64,000 bases of DNA, taken from Trochalopteron elliotii. Taxonomy: Eukaryota > Chordata > Aves > Passeriformes > Leiothrichidae. Below are positions 1-13,073 of the stretch, one piece after another (the first letter of the stretch is position 1; the number at the start of each line of letters is the position of its first letter). The position numbers and the translations under genes are program-made. Below the pieces are notes generated by a model that had not been told where the DNA came from, ran no database searches, and saw only the letters and a list, made by a program, of their open reading frames with translations. The DNA lies in NCBI GenBank assembly GCA_024734555.1, contig JANPWX010000038.1, positions 2,490,758 through 2,554,757 of the forward strand, in the 5' to 3' direction.

Positions 1-954
1 ACATCTTGTCTTCTCCCAAATATCTATTATCCAGCACTTTTTTCCTGAATCAGACATGCTCTCCTCCATCTCCAGGCATCAGCCTTCACACACCAGCAGC
101 ACAGCACATCCTTTCACATTTCCAGTATCATTCGCCCACTGTGAGATAACTGAACAGTCAAATTTTTACTGTTAATTTTGTACTTGTCCAGTCTTAAAGG
201 AACCCTCAACATCCAGACGCAAGAGAATCTTCCTTCAGTTAAGGCAAGTGAAACACAATCATTTCATGAAGCTCATTTTCCTTTACTCCAAGTACACATT
301 TGGATGTTTCTAGCTGCCACTGAAACCATGCCACTGTCCTGGAGATTAAAGTGACCAATGGTGCAGGGCTGAAATCTGTTTGGTCTCTATCTTAAGAAGT
401 CAAATCTAGGTGAAAACTTACAATTGCTGAAAGACAGAAGATTTATCATCTAACTGTGTAGGAGTTCAGCACTGAGACACTTGGTACTGATCAAGGCAGT
501 GATGAATCAGTGGGTAGAAGTGTGAAAAATAGAAGTTCATAACTTTTGCTGTCAAACAAGTTGTCATAATTCATAATCATAAACAATTCTTGTTAAGCAT
601 TCTTGTTTTAGGTATCTTTGAAATAAAATTTAGGAAAAAAAATCAGGAACAAAACCATAAAAAACTTCACATTCTCCCCCCCTTTTTTTCCTAATTCTTC
701 AGTTGACATTTTAGATTTGCGTATCTCCAGAAGAAAACTAGTAAGTGATGGTATTTCCCTGGCCTGTCACGTTTACTATGTAGAATATTTAGCAGAGCTG
801 GAATAACAGAATAAGGTTATTATTAAATTGACTTCCTAGCCAACCTTCAATCCCTTTCTTTTGTCCAGGTCACAGGATTTTGTAAATGGCAGGTTTTAAT
901 CCAGGATGGTCTTTGTTTTAAATAGAAATTACTAGTTACTATATAAATCCTATA
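1..954. other. AT-rich non-coding DNA, nothing recognised
   Basis: No open frame of note on either strand and no repeat that I recognise. Composition is typical of the rest of the window. Confidence 0.6.
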
Positions 955-1020
955 ATCCATATATATAATATATATAATATAAATATAATAATATATATTA
1001 TAATAACTATATATAATCCA
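955..1020. repeat. AT-rich low-complexity tract
   Basis: About 65 bases of almost pure A/T made of alternating TATATA and TATAATA units. It is a degenerate AT microsatellite. The TATA-like strings carry no promoter meaning in this context. Confidence 0.8.
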
Positions 1021-4000
1021 TCACAGCTTCTTTGTGCCATTTGTATAACAGTTGTGAATCCCATGGCACAGCTGTATAATAAACATTTGTGTATTCTAAG
1101 TCACAATTTAATAGATTTTTCCAGCATCAGCTGCCCTTTTCTCCCCTCTGCTTCTCGGTGTTTTGCTACCACTCTCTAGCACAGAATCCAAATGATGTAA
1201 CAGCTTCTTCCTATTCTGAATCTCATCCTACAACAAATACACTACCACTGATATTCAAGCGATTACCTAGTTCTGCATAGAAAATTATGCACCATTTAAT
1301 CTAATTCAGTTCTTGTTTATATTGCTTAAAAGCTATTCTTTAATGCATTCAGGAGAATAAACACCATTTTTAGGAATTAATTCACTTTCCAATAATGTAG
1401 CAACACACTACTATAGAAACACTTACGGGTATGGTTGCAAAAAAGAAGTTAAATAACTAATATCCAGAAGACTTTACAACAGAGTTGTCTCTGTGGGGAC
1501 ATTTGTTTTTTCTGACTGAGCATGAATTAACCTTTGAGTTGTGATGGCATATAAGGAAAAAAATAAGACTATTAATCCCATAGCCCAAACTAATTAGAGG
1601 TAATATTCAGTCTGGGAAGCATCACTAATTAACATAGAAATAAATATTTTAGCTTATTTTTGATTCTCTAGGCATATCTCAATTCTAGTATATTTCAGTC
1701 AAAGTCTTTTCTTTTACCCTTCAGACCTATATTCTTGTGAGCTAATTTCTTTGGTATTTTCAATGCTAGACAAGAAATCACTGTAGTTAGTTTTAAATAA
1801 GACTGCATAAAAGCAAAGATAATGGTTCTAGACAGCTGTACTGCTTTGTGAAGTACTGAACTATGCTATAGGTTGACATATCCTTAAAACTGCTGCTAAA
1901 TCATGAAGGCTTAAAAGTCAGAACAGATTATTGAAATGTTCTTAAGTGGATTTTTGACACCATTTTTACTTGAGCTATGAGGATATACTACAGCATAAGG
2001 TGACATTCAGAAGTGGTTTTTGACATGAAATACATTAGTACTTGTTAGAGTATGCAATGGAGATCATAGTATGTGTAGACTTTTCATACATTACATGATA
2101 GATAATGGATTCTTTGAAAGCTTTTTATGATGTAGTACATTAACTTATAAAGTAAAATATGACTATATGCATTTTTCATGTTATTACATGCTTCATTAAT
2201 TATTAAATACTTTGAATTATTGAGATTATTTCTATCTAATTCTCTAATAATATGGTACATAATTTCTTCATTTTACTGATTAAATAACCTCAAAGTAGCT
2301 GAAAAAAATATATACATTTATATATTTTTTCCATTCCTTTCTTCCTGAATTTACTCTATATTCTACTTTGTGACCTGTGCATATGTGTTTCACAATTTAC
2401 TTAAATAATTAGTGTATAAGCCAGCCCTGGTCCTTATCCTAACATGCAATGCTCCAAGACACTGCAACACTTCAAAAAAATCACATTTTCTTTCCAGTTG
2501 CTGTTAGACTAAGCACTCCATTCTCATTTCTTCTGAGTGGGATAGTTTTCTAACCTGGTGGGAGGAGACAGGCCACTGTACATCCCTGATCCTCTTCCCC
2601 TTTGATTCTATATTCTATCATCATTCTATCTATCATTGATTCTATCATCAATGGCAGAAGACTACAGAGGTCAAAAATCCAAACTTAACTTCTGTTTAAT
2701 CATTTAGGACACATTAACAGAACTGAGACAAATATCTACAATCACACAACCTACAGCCATAAAATCTACAAGTAGGAGAAAGCTTTCTTGAGCAGCCAAA
2801 CTGAATCTTTAGAGGCTTCAGAGAGTTTTGAAAAGTAATTTGCTACTAGCTAACTATTTTCAAGGCACTTCTTACTAGCGCTAATTGAAATCTGAGCCAC
2901 TCAAGTGATTGCTTTTAAGAGGTGTGGATTTTCTTTTCTCCTTAGCTACAGTTCTTTTAAATAGAGGAAAATTCATTCCCTTGAGCTTGCTGATCAGCAA
3001 ACGTGGCTTTTTATTAAAAAATAAATGTACACTTTATTTTAAAATGTTCTTGCATTTACATACCAAAGACTTCTGTTTCTGCTGAAGTAATACTGTAATT
3101 CCTTTTGATTTACACAATATATGCCCAATTTCTTTTCAATAAAGTAGAACCTGCTATCACAAGTTCATTTGCTTAGCTTGTGCTGGTATGATCTCTACTC
3201 AGTAATATCTTTCCTTCAAGAAAATATGCTTCCATGAAATATATGTTGCATACCTGAATTTATAAACATATAATTAACAAGAGAAGGACAGAGCTGTAAC
3301 AAGAGAAGGACAAAGCCCATTTTATAAGTTAACATAAATATAGGTAAAAATCTTGTTTTGGTATTTATTGCTCATATAGCCCAGTTGAGGATACTTACTT
3401 AACAACAAAAGATAATGGAACTCATCACCTTTAATCTTAGAGGAAATTTAGTTTATGATGATGAAATGCTAATAATTACTCAATGACTTCAAACACATGA
3501 TAGAACCAAGCAAGTCTATTTAAACCCTGTTTTGACAGAGATTTTTTTGATGCTAAACATCCATTAAACACCAATAGGATTAGAGAATTTTACACTTTGC
3601 AACTCTCTTGAAAATCCCTACTGCTCTCACAGTACATAACTTGTGATGTACTACAGGCAGTGTAAATTTAAATTTTCATTCTTTCAAATGGTAAGTTAAT
3701 GGGAATTGAATGGGCAAATATACTTCAAAGGACAATTTTAGTTTACTTCACTCCTCAGAAGAAAACAGAGGTATCTCATACAGAGGATGAATTAATACTG
3801 AGCACAGTGTGTGAAGGATCTTCACTGAAGACTTTTGAACAGGAGTTTCCAGAGGAGAACCAGGATTTATTGAGTCACTACCCAAGTATTTGCTTTGCAC
3901 TCAAGTATTCAGACACCTTCTAGGCAAATAGCATGACCCTTAGCTGTTATTCCAGAAGGATACACATATTCTGCCAGCTCTGAGATAACCTTTCAAATCA

Positions 4001-4080
4001 TCTGCTGTGAGAGTACACAGGGGAAACAGCTGCTTCCATTGACTGCCATCTTTGATGAAACATGACTGGGCAAGAACCCG
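1021..4080. other. AT-rich non-coding DNA, nothing firm
   Basis: No gene or clear transposon is visible. A short run of ATTCTATC-like units at about 2604-2655 resembles the tail of a CR1 element, but the sequence beside it does not align convincingly to CR1, so it is not called. Confidence 0.5.
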
Positions 4081-4711
4081 AGTCAAGATAAATGAGAAAT
4101 GAAGGAGAGCTGGAGGCCGTGGTCACACTAGGGGTGGAGGGCTTGAAAGAATGTTCTTGCTTTGTTTACAGATCTGCAATTTTAGGATAGTTTCATTTCC
4201 CTGGGTGCTGGTAAGGACAAACAAGACCTGTAAGGGAGTTTATCAGAGCTGACTCCCCACAAATCTTTTGTCTACACTAAAGAGAAGAGGCAAGTTACAG
4301 TTACTGAAGAATCCCACCTGTGGGGACCAAGGCACCATTCTTGGTGGCTTAACCCAAGCTAGCATCTCAGGTTCATTGCTTTGCCAGGGTAAGGTTCCAG
4401 GATGCTCCAGAGAGACTACTGAGGCTTGTCTGCCCCTGTGTTGTATCGCTTTTCCATTTGAGCACAGTTGGTACTATTGGGCATAATGCAAAACATACTG
4501 AAAGCAGCCACAAATCTCTGAGGGCAAGGATAAAAGGCGTGTGGGGGCCCATGTTGTGTCAACTCAAGCCTGTCACTAAGGCAAAAGACTAGAGCAGAAG
4601 TGGTCTCGTCCAGCAGGTTGAACAACTGTCTGTGTGTGCCTATCATCACAGTCAGAGCTTTGGCTGTGGGATCCTTTCTGTACCTTGCAGCCAAGGGTCA
4701 ACACAGTGGCT
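4081..4711. other. GC-richer unclassified segment upstream of a CR1
   Basis: This stretch is visibly richer in G and C than its surroundings and contains two overlapping opposite-strand open frames (4268-4486 plus, 4416-4694 minus). Neither translation resembles a protein family that I know. Its composition and its position against a CR1 3' end suggest an old retroviral or other repeat remnant. That is inference only. Confidence 0.3.
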
Positions 4712-4950
4712 CACAGAGCAGGATGAGAGCCAAAGGGCACAAGTTCAAACATCAGAAATTCTGATTAGATATTAGAAAAACATTATTTTAAGGTGGTGGA
4801 ATACAGGAATGCATTGCTTAGAGGGGTGGTGGAATCTCAGTCCTTGGAGACTGATCTGTGCACAGCCTTGAGCAACCTTATCTAATTAGATCTGTTCTGA
4901 TCAGAGTGTTTGACTTCTGAAGGGTCTTTCCAATCCCCATGATTCTAAAT
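4712..4950 (+). mobile_element. CR1 LINE, 3'-end fragment
   Basis: The segment follows the familiar CR1 3' untranslated region. It has a block like gaggatgagaggcaaagggca near 4716, a middle part with 'ggtggtggaatctc', and the final 'gggtctttccaatcc' leading to a single GATTCTA tail unit at 4941-4947. The 5' truncation to about 240 bp is normal for CR1, which is reverse transcribed from its 3' end and usually stops early. Many substitutions indicate an old copy. Confidence 0.85.
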
Positions 4951-4955
4951 GAAGA

Positions 4956-7125
4956 ATTATGGGAACCAGCTCTGCATACCAAAAATTACTAGCTTTCCCT
5001 ACTGGTTATTTAAAGGCATCTCAGAAGACTTGCTCAGATGTTTTATTATGGATACCTAGGACAAGTCTAGATGAATCAATCTCAGCTCCAGTTTCTCTTT
5101 TGCTGCTGTTTGAAATCCATAGGAATTTAGGCACCTGAAAGTCTTTGATATTTTATAAGTTCAAATCTTATTGAAAATAATTTCTGAGACAGAAGGCTTC
5201 TTTTTATAGTTCTCACAGTATTTCCAAAGTATAAAAAAAAATGTTACCATATCACTATACAAATTATTCACCGCTTTGTTGATGAATGAGAAAGACAGGC
5301 TTTTTTCACCTGAGTCTTAGGAAGAGTTACACCCTAGTATCTGTAAGGTTGTGTCACTTACTTGCTAGAAACAGCAACAGAACCAATTCCTCTTGAAGCA
5401 AAACATCTCTGTGTTAAAGCCCTCCTGGAATACTTAAATTCTTATTCTGTGCACTCATCTCCTAATGCTTACTCATATGAATAAAACTATTGATTCAGTT
5501 AACTTTTTTGTATTAGTGACTTATTACTGTGCTGGAATTTTTGAGTAGTATAATGGCTACTTTCTATAATAACCTTTTTAATATCCTTTTGAGATTTTTG
5601 ATGTTGGCATAATTCTTCTAAGTTGCTTTAAGTACAGAATAACAGAGAGAAAAATGTGAGCAGAAAAACATAAGACAGCAGAGGCAAGGGTGACTGTCTT
5701 CTTTCTAAAAGCAAGATAAAAATTCCTTAATAATTGAGCTGACATTTACAGAAATATAATTTTGGCAGTATTACCTGATCAAAATTGTTCAACCTTTTAT
5801 TACAAAAATCCCCCTTCAATTTCATGCTAAATCCCTTTCTCAACTATAAAATTCCCTGAATTATTTTGCATTTCTATTAAAAAAAGATATAGATCCTAAA
5901 CTGAGAGAGTGGCAACATTGATGACTAAATAAAATAGAAGAATACTGTCCCTAATTCCTGTTTCATTGCTGAAGCTAGTAATAATTTAAGCATCTATTCC
6001 TCACAGGAGTTTGAGATCGGTTTCTACCTGATGTAAAATCTAAAGGCTTAATGAATAAAAGTAACCACTTCCAAAAATGAAACCAAGTAAAAAATATTTG
6101 TTAGCAAAAGATGCATTGTTCCAGCTTGTCAGCATGAGCCCAAATCTCGACTTGTTAAAAGTTGTCCCTACAAGATGCGAAGAGAAGTCCATTTTGGCAA
6201 AGAAATTAACGTTAATATTTTCACTTCAGCATTTCTTAACACCCTAGTGTCAAGGCTTCCCATGATCTATCACCCCAGAGCCTACAAGTTCACTCCAAGA
6301 TTAAAGAGGTCCCTTACAAAATTTATTCACAGAGGAGGTCTGGGTTGCACATGGGCACTGCACGGAAGTGTCCATGTCACCACACCTTATGCCAATAGCT
6401 GAAACAAGGGAAGAGAGAAGGAAAGACACACTGATAGAAAAAGAGTAGGAGAACTGCAAAGTAGAAGTGAATTGGAGATGGAATCAGAAGGCTTGATCTA
6501 AAAATCAAGAAGTTGAACTAAGATAGATAAAAGAGACAAAGGTGAACATGAAAGACTGAAGAAGAGGGCGCATCAATGATGCTGAAACACAGACCCAGGA
6601 AGGTGATAAGCTGTCTCCATGGAAACTGCAGGCAAAAATCCTCTGGAGATTGCTAGAGATCAAGCCCAGACCAACTGAAAAAGGAGCCCTGAGTTAAGGC
6701 TGTTTATGGAGAATATGAAGTACTACAGATCAGAAGAGTGGGTCTGTAGGCAGGTCAGAATAAGAAGAACCAGTCTAGGAAAAAGCTGTGGAAAAGGAAC
6801 CTGAGCAGGTATAAATGAATGTGTCTGGGAAAAGATGGTGGAAACTTTTGTCAAGAAATCCCTTTTGAAAGATGCCTACTAATGATGCATTCTTCTTTTA
6901 CTGTGTGCCTGGCTTTTATATATGGAAGATTACCTACAATTAAGTGCTCTCGAGGATATGATCATCACCTCATATTTGTCACTCATAATCCTGGACTGTC
7001 TCACAAAATATTTGTAGATTTTTCTTATTAATAAATCTGAACTTCAATTCATATTCTCTAGGAAGTGGTTTCAAAACCAGCCCACCTCAGAATAGCAGCA
7101 GTATAAATTCTTTAGTGGTAGTAAG
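4956..7125. other. Non-coding DNA, nothing recognised
   Basis: No supported gene. A plus-strand frame at 6175-6402 (75 codons) has no recognisable motif. The part from about 6400 to 6800 is purine-leaning but not repetitive. Confidence 0.5.
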
Positions 7126-7162
7126 TAAAATCAAGAAAAATAAGAAAACAATAAAAAAAACC

Positions 7163-7251
7163 AAAAAAAGGAAAGAAAAAAGGGAAAAGAGAAAATGGGA
7201 GGGGAGGGGAGGGAAGAGAAAAGAGGGGAGAGAAGGGGGAGGAAAGGAAGA
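7163..7251 (+). repeat. Polypurine tract with G-quadruplex motif
   Basis: A run of A and G on the plus strand, broken only by one T at 7196. The part from 7197 to 7251 is 55 uninterrupted purines. At 7197-7213 four G-runs are separated by single A residues (GGGAGGGGAGGGGAGGG), a textbook intramolecular G-quadruplex motif. The minus strand is pyrimidine-only and could support triplex DNA. Confidence 0.9.
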
Positions 7252-7255
7252 TGAA

Positions 7256-8790
7256 TGGTGAAATTATTACTGTGAGGCATAAGACCCCGACACACAGTTA
7301 CATATTCTTTATTCAAAATGGTGTTTGAATAGCAGGGAAACTGAAGAAAAACAGCATTGAACAGCTACTCTAGTAAGCGAGCCTATTGTACCCTATGCAT
7401 GGTATCAGACAGATTTTCTGTAGAGAAATATATTGTATAGCCATCTAATTGAAACCTATTTATTATTGTACAATGTATTTAAAAGAGCACATTAAGTTTG
7501 CACAAGAAAACTTAATCCTCACATGTTCTAGAGCATGGAATGTAGCTTTAACAATATTCTGTATATATTTTATGTGTGCAGAAGACATAAAAAAATGTTC
7601 AGTTTTATTTCATTTAAACTTGAGTCACTCCAATTAGGATTCTATGGATGAATCTTCCTGTTATGCTACTTAAAATAGAAGGTTTTAATGAAATATTTAC
7701 TTTGAATCTCAGTGAAATAAATTTTTAAATTACATAGTATTCTCCAGGCAAATAATTTTTTTTACAAGCAGACAAAAGAAACTGAGCTCCTTCTTTAAAA
7801 TGTTCAGCATTGGTTATTTCCTCTTGAAAGACAGCCCTAAACCTTTGCTATTTAGATCACAGAAACTGTCTCTAATTTTTCAGAATTACTTTATTCTCAC
7901 CCATCTGTTATGATGCTGATCATCTTTTTATTCAATTAATTTTCTCTCTTTCTCAGTCTGAATTACACTCTGTATATGTATGGATAGCAACTTTATTCTT
8001 CTGTACCTTCATTTAGATACTTTCAACATGACAGGTTTCTTTATACCTATCATAAGACCAAGCCTCTCCACACAGAACAAAAGGATTTGACTTACTGTGG
8101 AAGACAATGTCTCGAGTCTGCAGGTTTCTCTTGGTTCAAGTACTTTGCCCTCACCACAAATCCCCTTCTCTCTGCTCTGGCCCCTGACAGTTTTTTTCCA
8201 TAGAGACCTAGAAAAAAGAATAAATCATTTTAAAAGAAGGTGACTGTGCTTCATCTGTGTCCACGTCCAATGCTGTTTATATGAGATAGATTCTCTCTAA
8301 GATCATGGGTCAGATCAGGCCCATTAATGGTCTGAGGGGAAAAAAAATGGACAAACAGAAAAAATACAAGTACTAAATAGTAAGCAAAACTTACAGGAGC
8401 TCTACTTTCTACATGTTCCCAGGAGCAGAACTGTGAGCATCCAGAGAGCATTACCATCAAACAGAGGGGTGCTCAATGAGCAGAGATTGAGTGATCATTC
8501 CTGAAGTGCAGTTTCGACACTTCAGTTCTGCCTGATCTGAGTGACTGAGTTCCATGTTAATTGAAGCTGAGTTCTGCATTTGTTATGTTGTATTTCAAAG
8601 ATCTAGGTGAAGAATTTGGGCCCTTAAAGCACAGTACACTATGAGCATTTCAGCCTTGTGTAGTTACTTAAGCTGTGGGATAATTCTCATTTTTTACAGG
8701 ATGTTATAAACTAGACTTTGCACTATGGTCAGGGGAATTCACTACCTGTCAAGCTACAGTCTTTTACAAGCATCTGAAGTGGGCGGGGTG
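7256..8790. other. Non-coding DNA, nothing recognised
   Basis: No gene, RNA or known repeat is visible in this stretch. Confidence 0.55.
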
Positions 8791-8794
8791 TCTT

Positions 8795-8836
8795 GTTTTT
8801 CTGTTTGTTTGGGGTTTTGTTTGTTTGTTTTGTTTG
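8795..8836. repeat. (TTTG)n-like simple repeat
   Basis: Imperfect TTTG/GTTT units interrupted by GGGG. Short and degenerate. Confidence 0.7.
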
Positions 8837-9024
8837 ATTAATTAGACAAACACGGATATTAATTGATTGTCAAGCCAGTCTGTTATGAGAAAGGCTCTAA
8901 AAATTGGTTTTGTTTTTACAAGCCTGTGGTTGAAAAACCAAATGACAGTTCTGGAACCAGGAGTGTTATTAGGTGGGAAAAAAATTATCAGAGTCTATCT
9001 TCTATAGGTTATTGACTAGAAAGC

Positions 9025-9250
9025 ATCTAAACTATCTGGTCTGACCTCACTGATAAAGAGAAAAACACATAGCAACAGCAAAAGCATTACATATAACTTT
9101 TAGGGCCATTATAAGCTGTATACAGACAGACAGAGACACACCTAGTTTTGTAACATCCTGCCCAAACACCCAAAGGTTAACTCGAATCACCACATTCTCC
9201 AGGCACAAAGGAGAGCAACAATAATTTTCTAAGACCTCTACCCAAATACT
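9025..9250 (-). mobile_element. Possible very old CR1-like LINE 3' end
   Basis: Read on the minus strand, the sequence near 9040-9062 contains 'gaggtcagaccagatag'. This matches the 'aggtcagactagatgat' signature seen at the 3' end of ancient CR1 copies shared by turtles, crocodiles and birds. The rest of the segment is too diverged to align by eye. A search with an ancestral archosaur CR1 library would settle it. The alternative is chance similarity. Confidence 0.3.
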
Positions 9251-12200
9251 CTGCATAAAGGAATGTGGGCCTGATTACCTTTTATGGACCGACTGCTTTT
9301 ATTCTCTTCTTCAGTGATGCAAAATCAGTCTGACTAACTGGTTAACCACGTTTACCACTCTGCTGTGACACTGGGATGCTGTAAAGCATCTGGAATTCAC
9401 TGAAAGTGAATGGAGCTTTTTATTTCTGGGAGTTGTAAACAAGTTAATCAGTAACAGGTGATGTCTTTACTTAAAAAAAGAAAGAAAAAAAGCAAATACA
9501 TCATGCAAATTGATGCTGACATTCTAAGTAGCTGTAACAAGATCACTCTTTTTCAAAGTTGTGTTATAAATTAATTTCAAAAAATACCAATCAACAAAAT
9601 CAACAAAACCAAATCAACAAATGGAAAAAAAAAAGAGGGATAGCAAGATAGATTTATATAATTCTGACTCTTCTAGTCTTTCAAAGTGATCTAAAACATG
9701 TCCATCAATGACAATGATCAGGTTTAACAAATAGACAACTATGAGAAAAAACTGCAGCATTTCATGATCATTTGAAAAAAAAATAAATAATATACAGAAA
9801 TGTGTGAACTTAGAAAAATGTAATTATATGAATCTTTGGTTAGGATGATGAATTCCTTGGTACGAAAGACTTGATAACAAATTATATTTATTCTCCTTTT
9901 GGCTGTTTCAGCTATTAACAGATATTGCACATAGAAACTGAGGGTTAAAACCTTGCAATATCCCACCCACAGACAACTTCTACATGCTCTTTCTGATGCT
10001 AAGATATCATTTGGTTACTCATTCTCTTTACACATGTATGTTTTCTGGTGCATGTACAAGGAGATCAAATGGATAATGGATTCATTAGCACAATTTTGAC
10101 CCTAAAAATCACAATTTAATGTATATTTTTTTATTCTAACATCATAAGACCCTGCTATGGGATATGGATTCCTGCATATTAGACACTACAGAAGTTATCA
10201 AAAAAGGGAAAGGGTTACCTGTATTTCAGCTGTATATTGGTAAGATAGAATTTCATATCAGCAAGACAAAGAAGTCACTAAACAGTGAAGCACTTGTGCA
10301 GATATGCACAAAAAAAAAGCACAGGATAAATAGTCTATGTGTTTGGTGTCACTCATTGCCATAAACTTCCATGTCCTTTATTGATTCACACAGGAAGTCT
10401 TACTGCCTGATAGTCTGGAAAAGAAGTTTGTTCCATCTGGAACTCCCTAAGCCTCTACATATCATCAAGTTACCAGAAAAAATGTTTGAATGATGAAGGA
10501 CCTTCACCTTCCAGGTAGACCTCATTGAATATTCATGCTGAAAAATAGTGCAAAGTAGATTCCTTAAATATCCTCTAGATGTAAGAAAATTAAAGAAAGA
10601 CAGAATTATACATTTTCTTGGTATCAACTCTATCAGAGCAGATAATTTTAACTAGACTAGTAAGGTTGTCTTCTATTAGTCCGTTAGCAAATTACAGTGA
10701 AGACAGAGATGCCAATCAGTAAGAACACCCATGCAGTACATTCCAGATGATGATATATCAGCTGTCTGCAGCAAGAAGTAATCATTGCACAGTGATTAGA
10801 AAACAGAATAATGGCCCGGCTCATGATGGTGCCTCAGTAACAAGGGATGACAACCATTAGTCTCTGTGGTGCTACAGGACATTTTGCAGTAATGACGGAA
10901 CAGAACATCAGCAGGAGATCAGCTGCATGAATGAGTGGTTGTGTCACCACTTGATTTATTTTTTTTTAAACAATCCTGCATGGCAACACAGGAATGCCTG
11001 AAGAAACAAGTGTCAGGAGGAAGGGGTGATAGATAAGGAACCCAGAAACAATAGAAGCACAGTCTTGAAGAGATTCATCACGATAGATATGCAAACATCC
11101 CAAAGATGCAGAGGTTACTGAAGTGCAGAAGCCTAGGAAGAAGTGCACTAACAGCTTAAGGGGGAGTCACTGTGTTTTTTGAAGCCAATCAAAATTATTG
11201 CCAAACATCTGGCAGCTGATGGCAGCTTAAACTTCGCCCAGTAGACATGTCCATGAAATTAGCTCTGAAAAGAATAACCTGGAAAAAAAAGAGAAAATAA
11301 AACATAAACAGATAAACTAAGTCTGCAAGGCACAGGACTCAGAAGCATACTGTTTGCTCCTGGTTGAAATATTTTTTTAAAGAGGGTATATGCTGGGTAT
11401 TTTAAGTGTGACCGTGGCCTGGAGATATTGTTTATTTCCTAGACCCCACTGGGCTTCAGGGACATGACATTTTCACCCTTGGGGCAAGTAAAGCAGCTGA
11501 GCTGGTTTCTTGCTTGTTTTATTTTGTTTTTTAGTTGCATTTCACATAATAAAATAATACAAATTGCTAATTTTCCAGAAATATTATGGATCTTATTAAG
11601 CCCAGCCTGTTTGGGATTTTTGTTGATGCTGTCACTGACTGCTTTTAAAATTCTGTATAAGTGTGGTAACTTTCTTTTTTGTTAGAACTTTTTTTTCTTC
11701 TTTTATTTTGCATTTTTATTTCCAAAACACTCCCTTATTATGGTCCAACAAAGTCTAGTATTTCTGGTTAAAAATAGTTTATGACTAGATCCATTGCTGA
11801 ATGGTGATTATACTTCAGATGTCTCTTCTGTAAATAAATGGGGGTATTTAAAAGATAAACAAAGCAATTTGATAGACATTTGTTATAATGTGACCAGTAT
11901 TCTGAAGAGTGCTAACAAGTCTGCTGACTTCAAAGTATAATATGTCAGTAGATCACACTGAAAACAAAACAAAAACCTCCAACCTATTAAATATAACTAT
12001 TGGTTGTTCTAAAAAGTCTAAATGGACAAGTCACACTAATTTTGTGACTGATGATTATTTATTTTCTTGTAATTACATGAAAGCTTAATTCACAACCTTT
12101 ACTATTTAAGCTGTACATGAGGCTATGGAGATTTACTTATCAGGAGGAAACTCACCAGTATTAAATGTACCTGTTCAGAGAGGTTTAAATAAGACGTGAT

Positions 12201-12743
12201 GTTCATCTAGAAAGAATGCTGAGGGTCTGACAAGTCCAAAACATGCAAAATCTACCTATTTTTTAACCACTGATTACTAAGTGTCTTTTCTGACTGAGTG
12301 GCCATTGACTTAATTGCAATGTTATAAACTCGTAAGTGGTCCTTGTTCAGAAAAGGCACAGGGATATGCCCTGAAGAATGTATTGCTAAACATAAGATTA
12401 GTTATCCTGTGAAGCCTCAGGAGAAAAGCCATTAATTTGTGAAATTTGGGCTCAGATTGCAATTATTTTCTGTCTTCTTGATAAAGGTGACTTCCCTGAG
12501 ACTCCTCTATCTTCATAATGTGCCTCAATCCAGTCATTGTAAAAATGCATTTTCAAATTGGAAGAATGTTGAATTCTCAACTAAGCTCCTGCATTTGTAA
12601 TCAAATATATTCTGATCCACTGACTTAAGAGCATTTTGCTAGGATGTTGTGTAGATGAACAATCAGAACGAAAATTATCTGAGTGTGTTATAAGTTTAGG
12701 AAAAAAAAAGTATTTTTTGTGTTCAGGATAGAATACAATGTGT
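9251..12743. other. Non-coding DNA, nothing recognised
   Basis: No supported gene. The minus-strand frame 10966-11148 begins with a short MHFFLGF-like stretch that recalls olfactory receptors, but nothing further along agrees. See the rejected list. Confidence 0.5.
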
Positions 12744-13073
12744 TGAAATATTCCCCCTTCCTGCAGCCCCTGGGGCTGTTTGACCAGCTCAGTACTTGGG
12801 AGGAATATTCCAGGGACAAGACAAAAGATTCAAAAGAGGCCCTTACCCTGTTCCAATCTCCAGGCTTTATTCTCGAAGGGTGTCCAGAATGGGTAAGAGG
12901 GTAAGAGAGGGAACAAAGGAGACCAGGGCCTTGTCTAGACTCAGGGCCAGAAGGATAGCTGGAGCTCAGCCTACCAGGTCAGGAAAGGAATGGAGGGTCA
13001 AGCCCTATAGGTTTTAGATTTCAGGTTTCAGGGGGTCCTTGAGGGGAAAACCTTAGTCCGGAGAAATACAACA
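12744..13073 (-). mobile_element. Solo LTR of an endogenous retrovirus (ERVK-like), antisense
   Basis: A 330-bp unit richer in GC than its flanks. It begins TG and ends CA, as LTRs do. It is bracketed by near-identical 6-mers (ATGTGT at 12738-12743, GTGTGT at 13074-13079), the duplication size expected of ERVK-type integration. A minus-strand poly(A) signal AATAAA (TTTATT on plus at 12866-12871) lies centrally, fixing the orientation. Wording such as 'ggggctgtttgaccagctca' near 12773 matches my memory of passerine LTRs. The GT-rich duplication weakens the boundary call. No internal retroviral genes flank it, so it is a solo LTR left by recombination. Confidence 0.6.

Noticed and set aside
2604..2655. 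ATTCTATC-like run as a CR1 tail
   Set aside because: The adjacent sequence does not follow the CR1 3' UTR, so it may be plain simple sequence.
7131..7316. Phe/Ser/Pro-rich minus-strand frame with a hydrophobic end
   Set aside because: The hydrophobic part is the complement of the purine tract, so it is not a membrane protein.
10680..11160. Possible olfactory-receptor pseudogene on the minus strand (MHFFLGF-like start at 11148)
   Set aside because: Only a few residues resemble the receptor TM2 start. The expected MAYDRYVAIC region and later helices are not found in any frame at the right distance.
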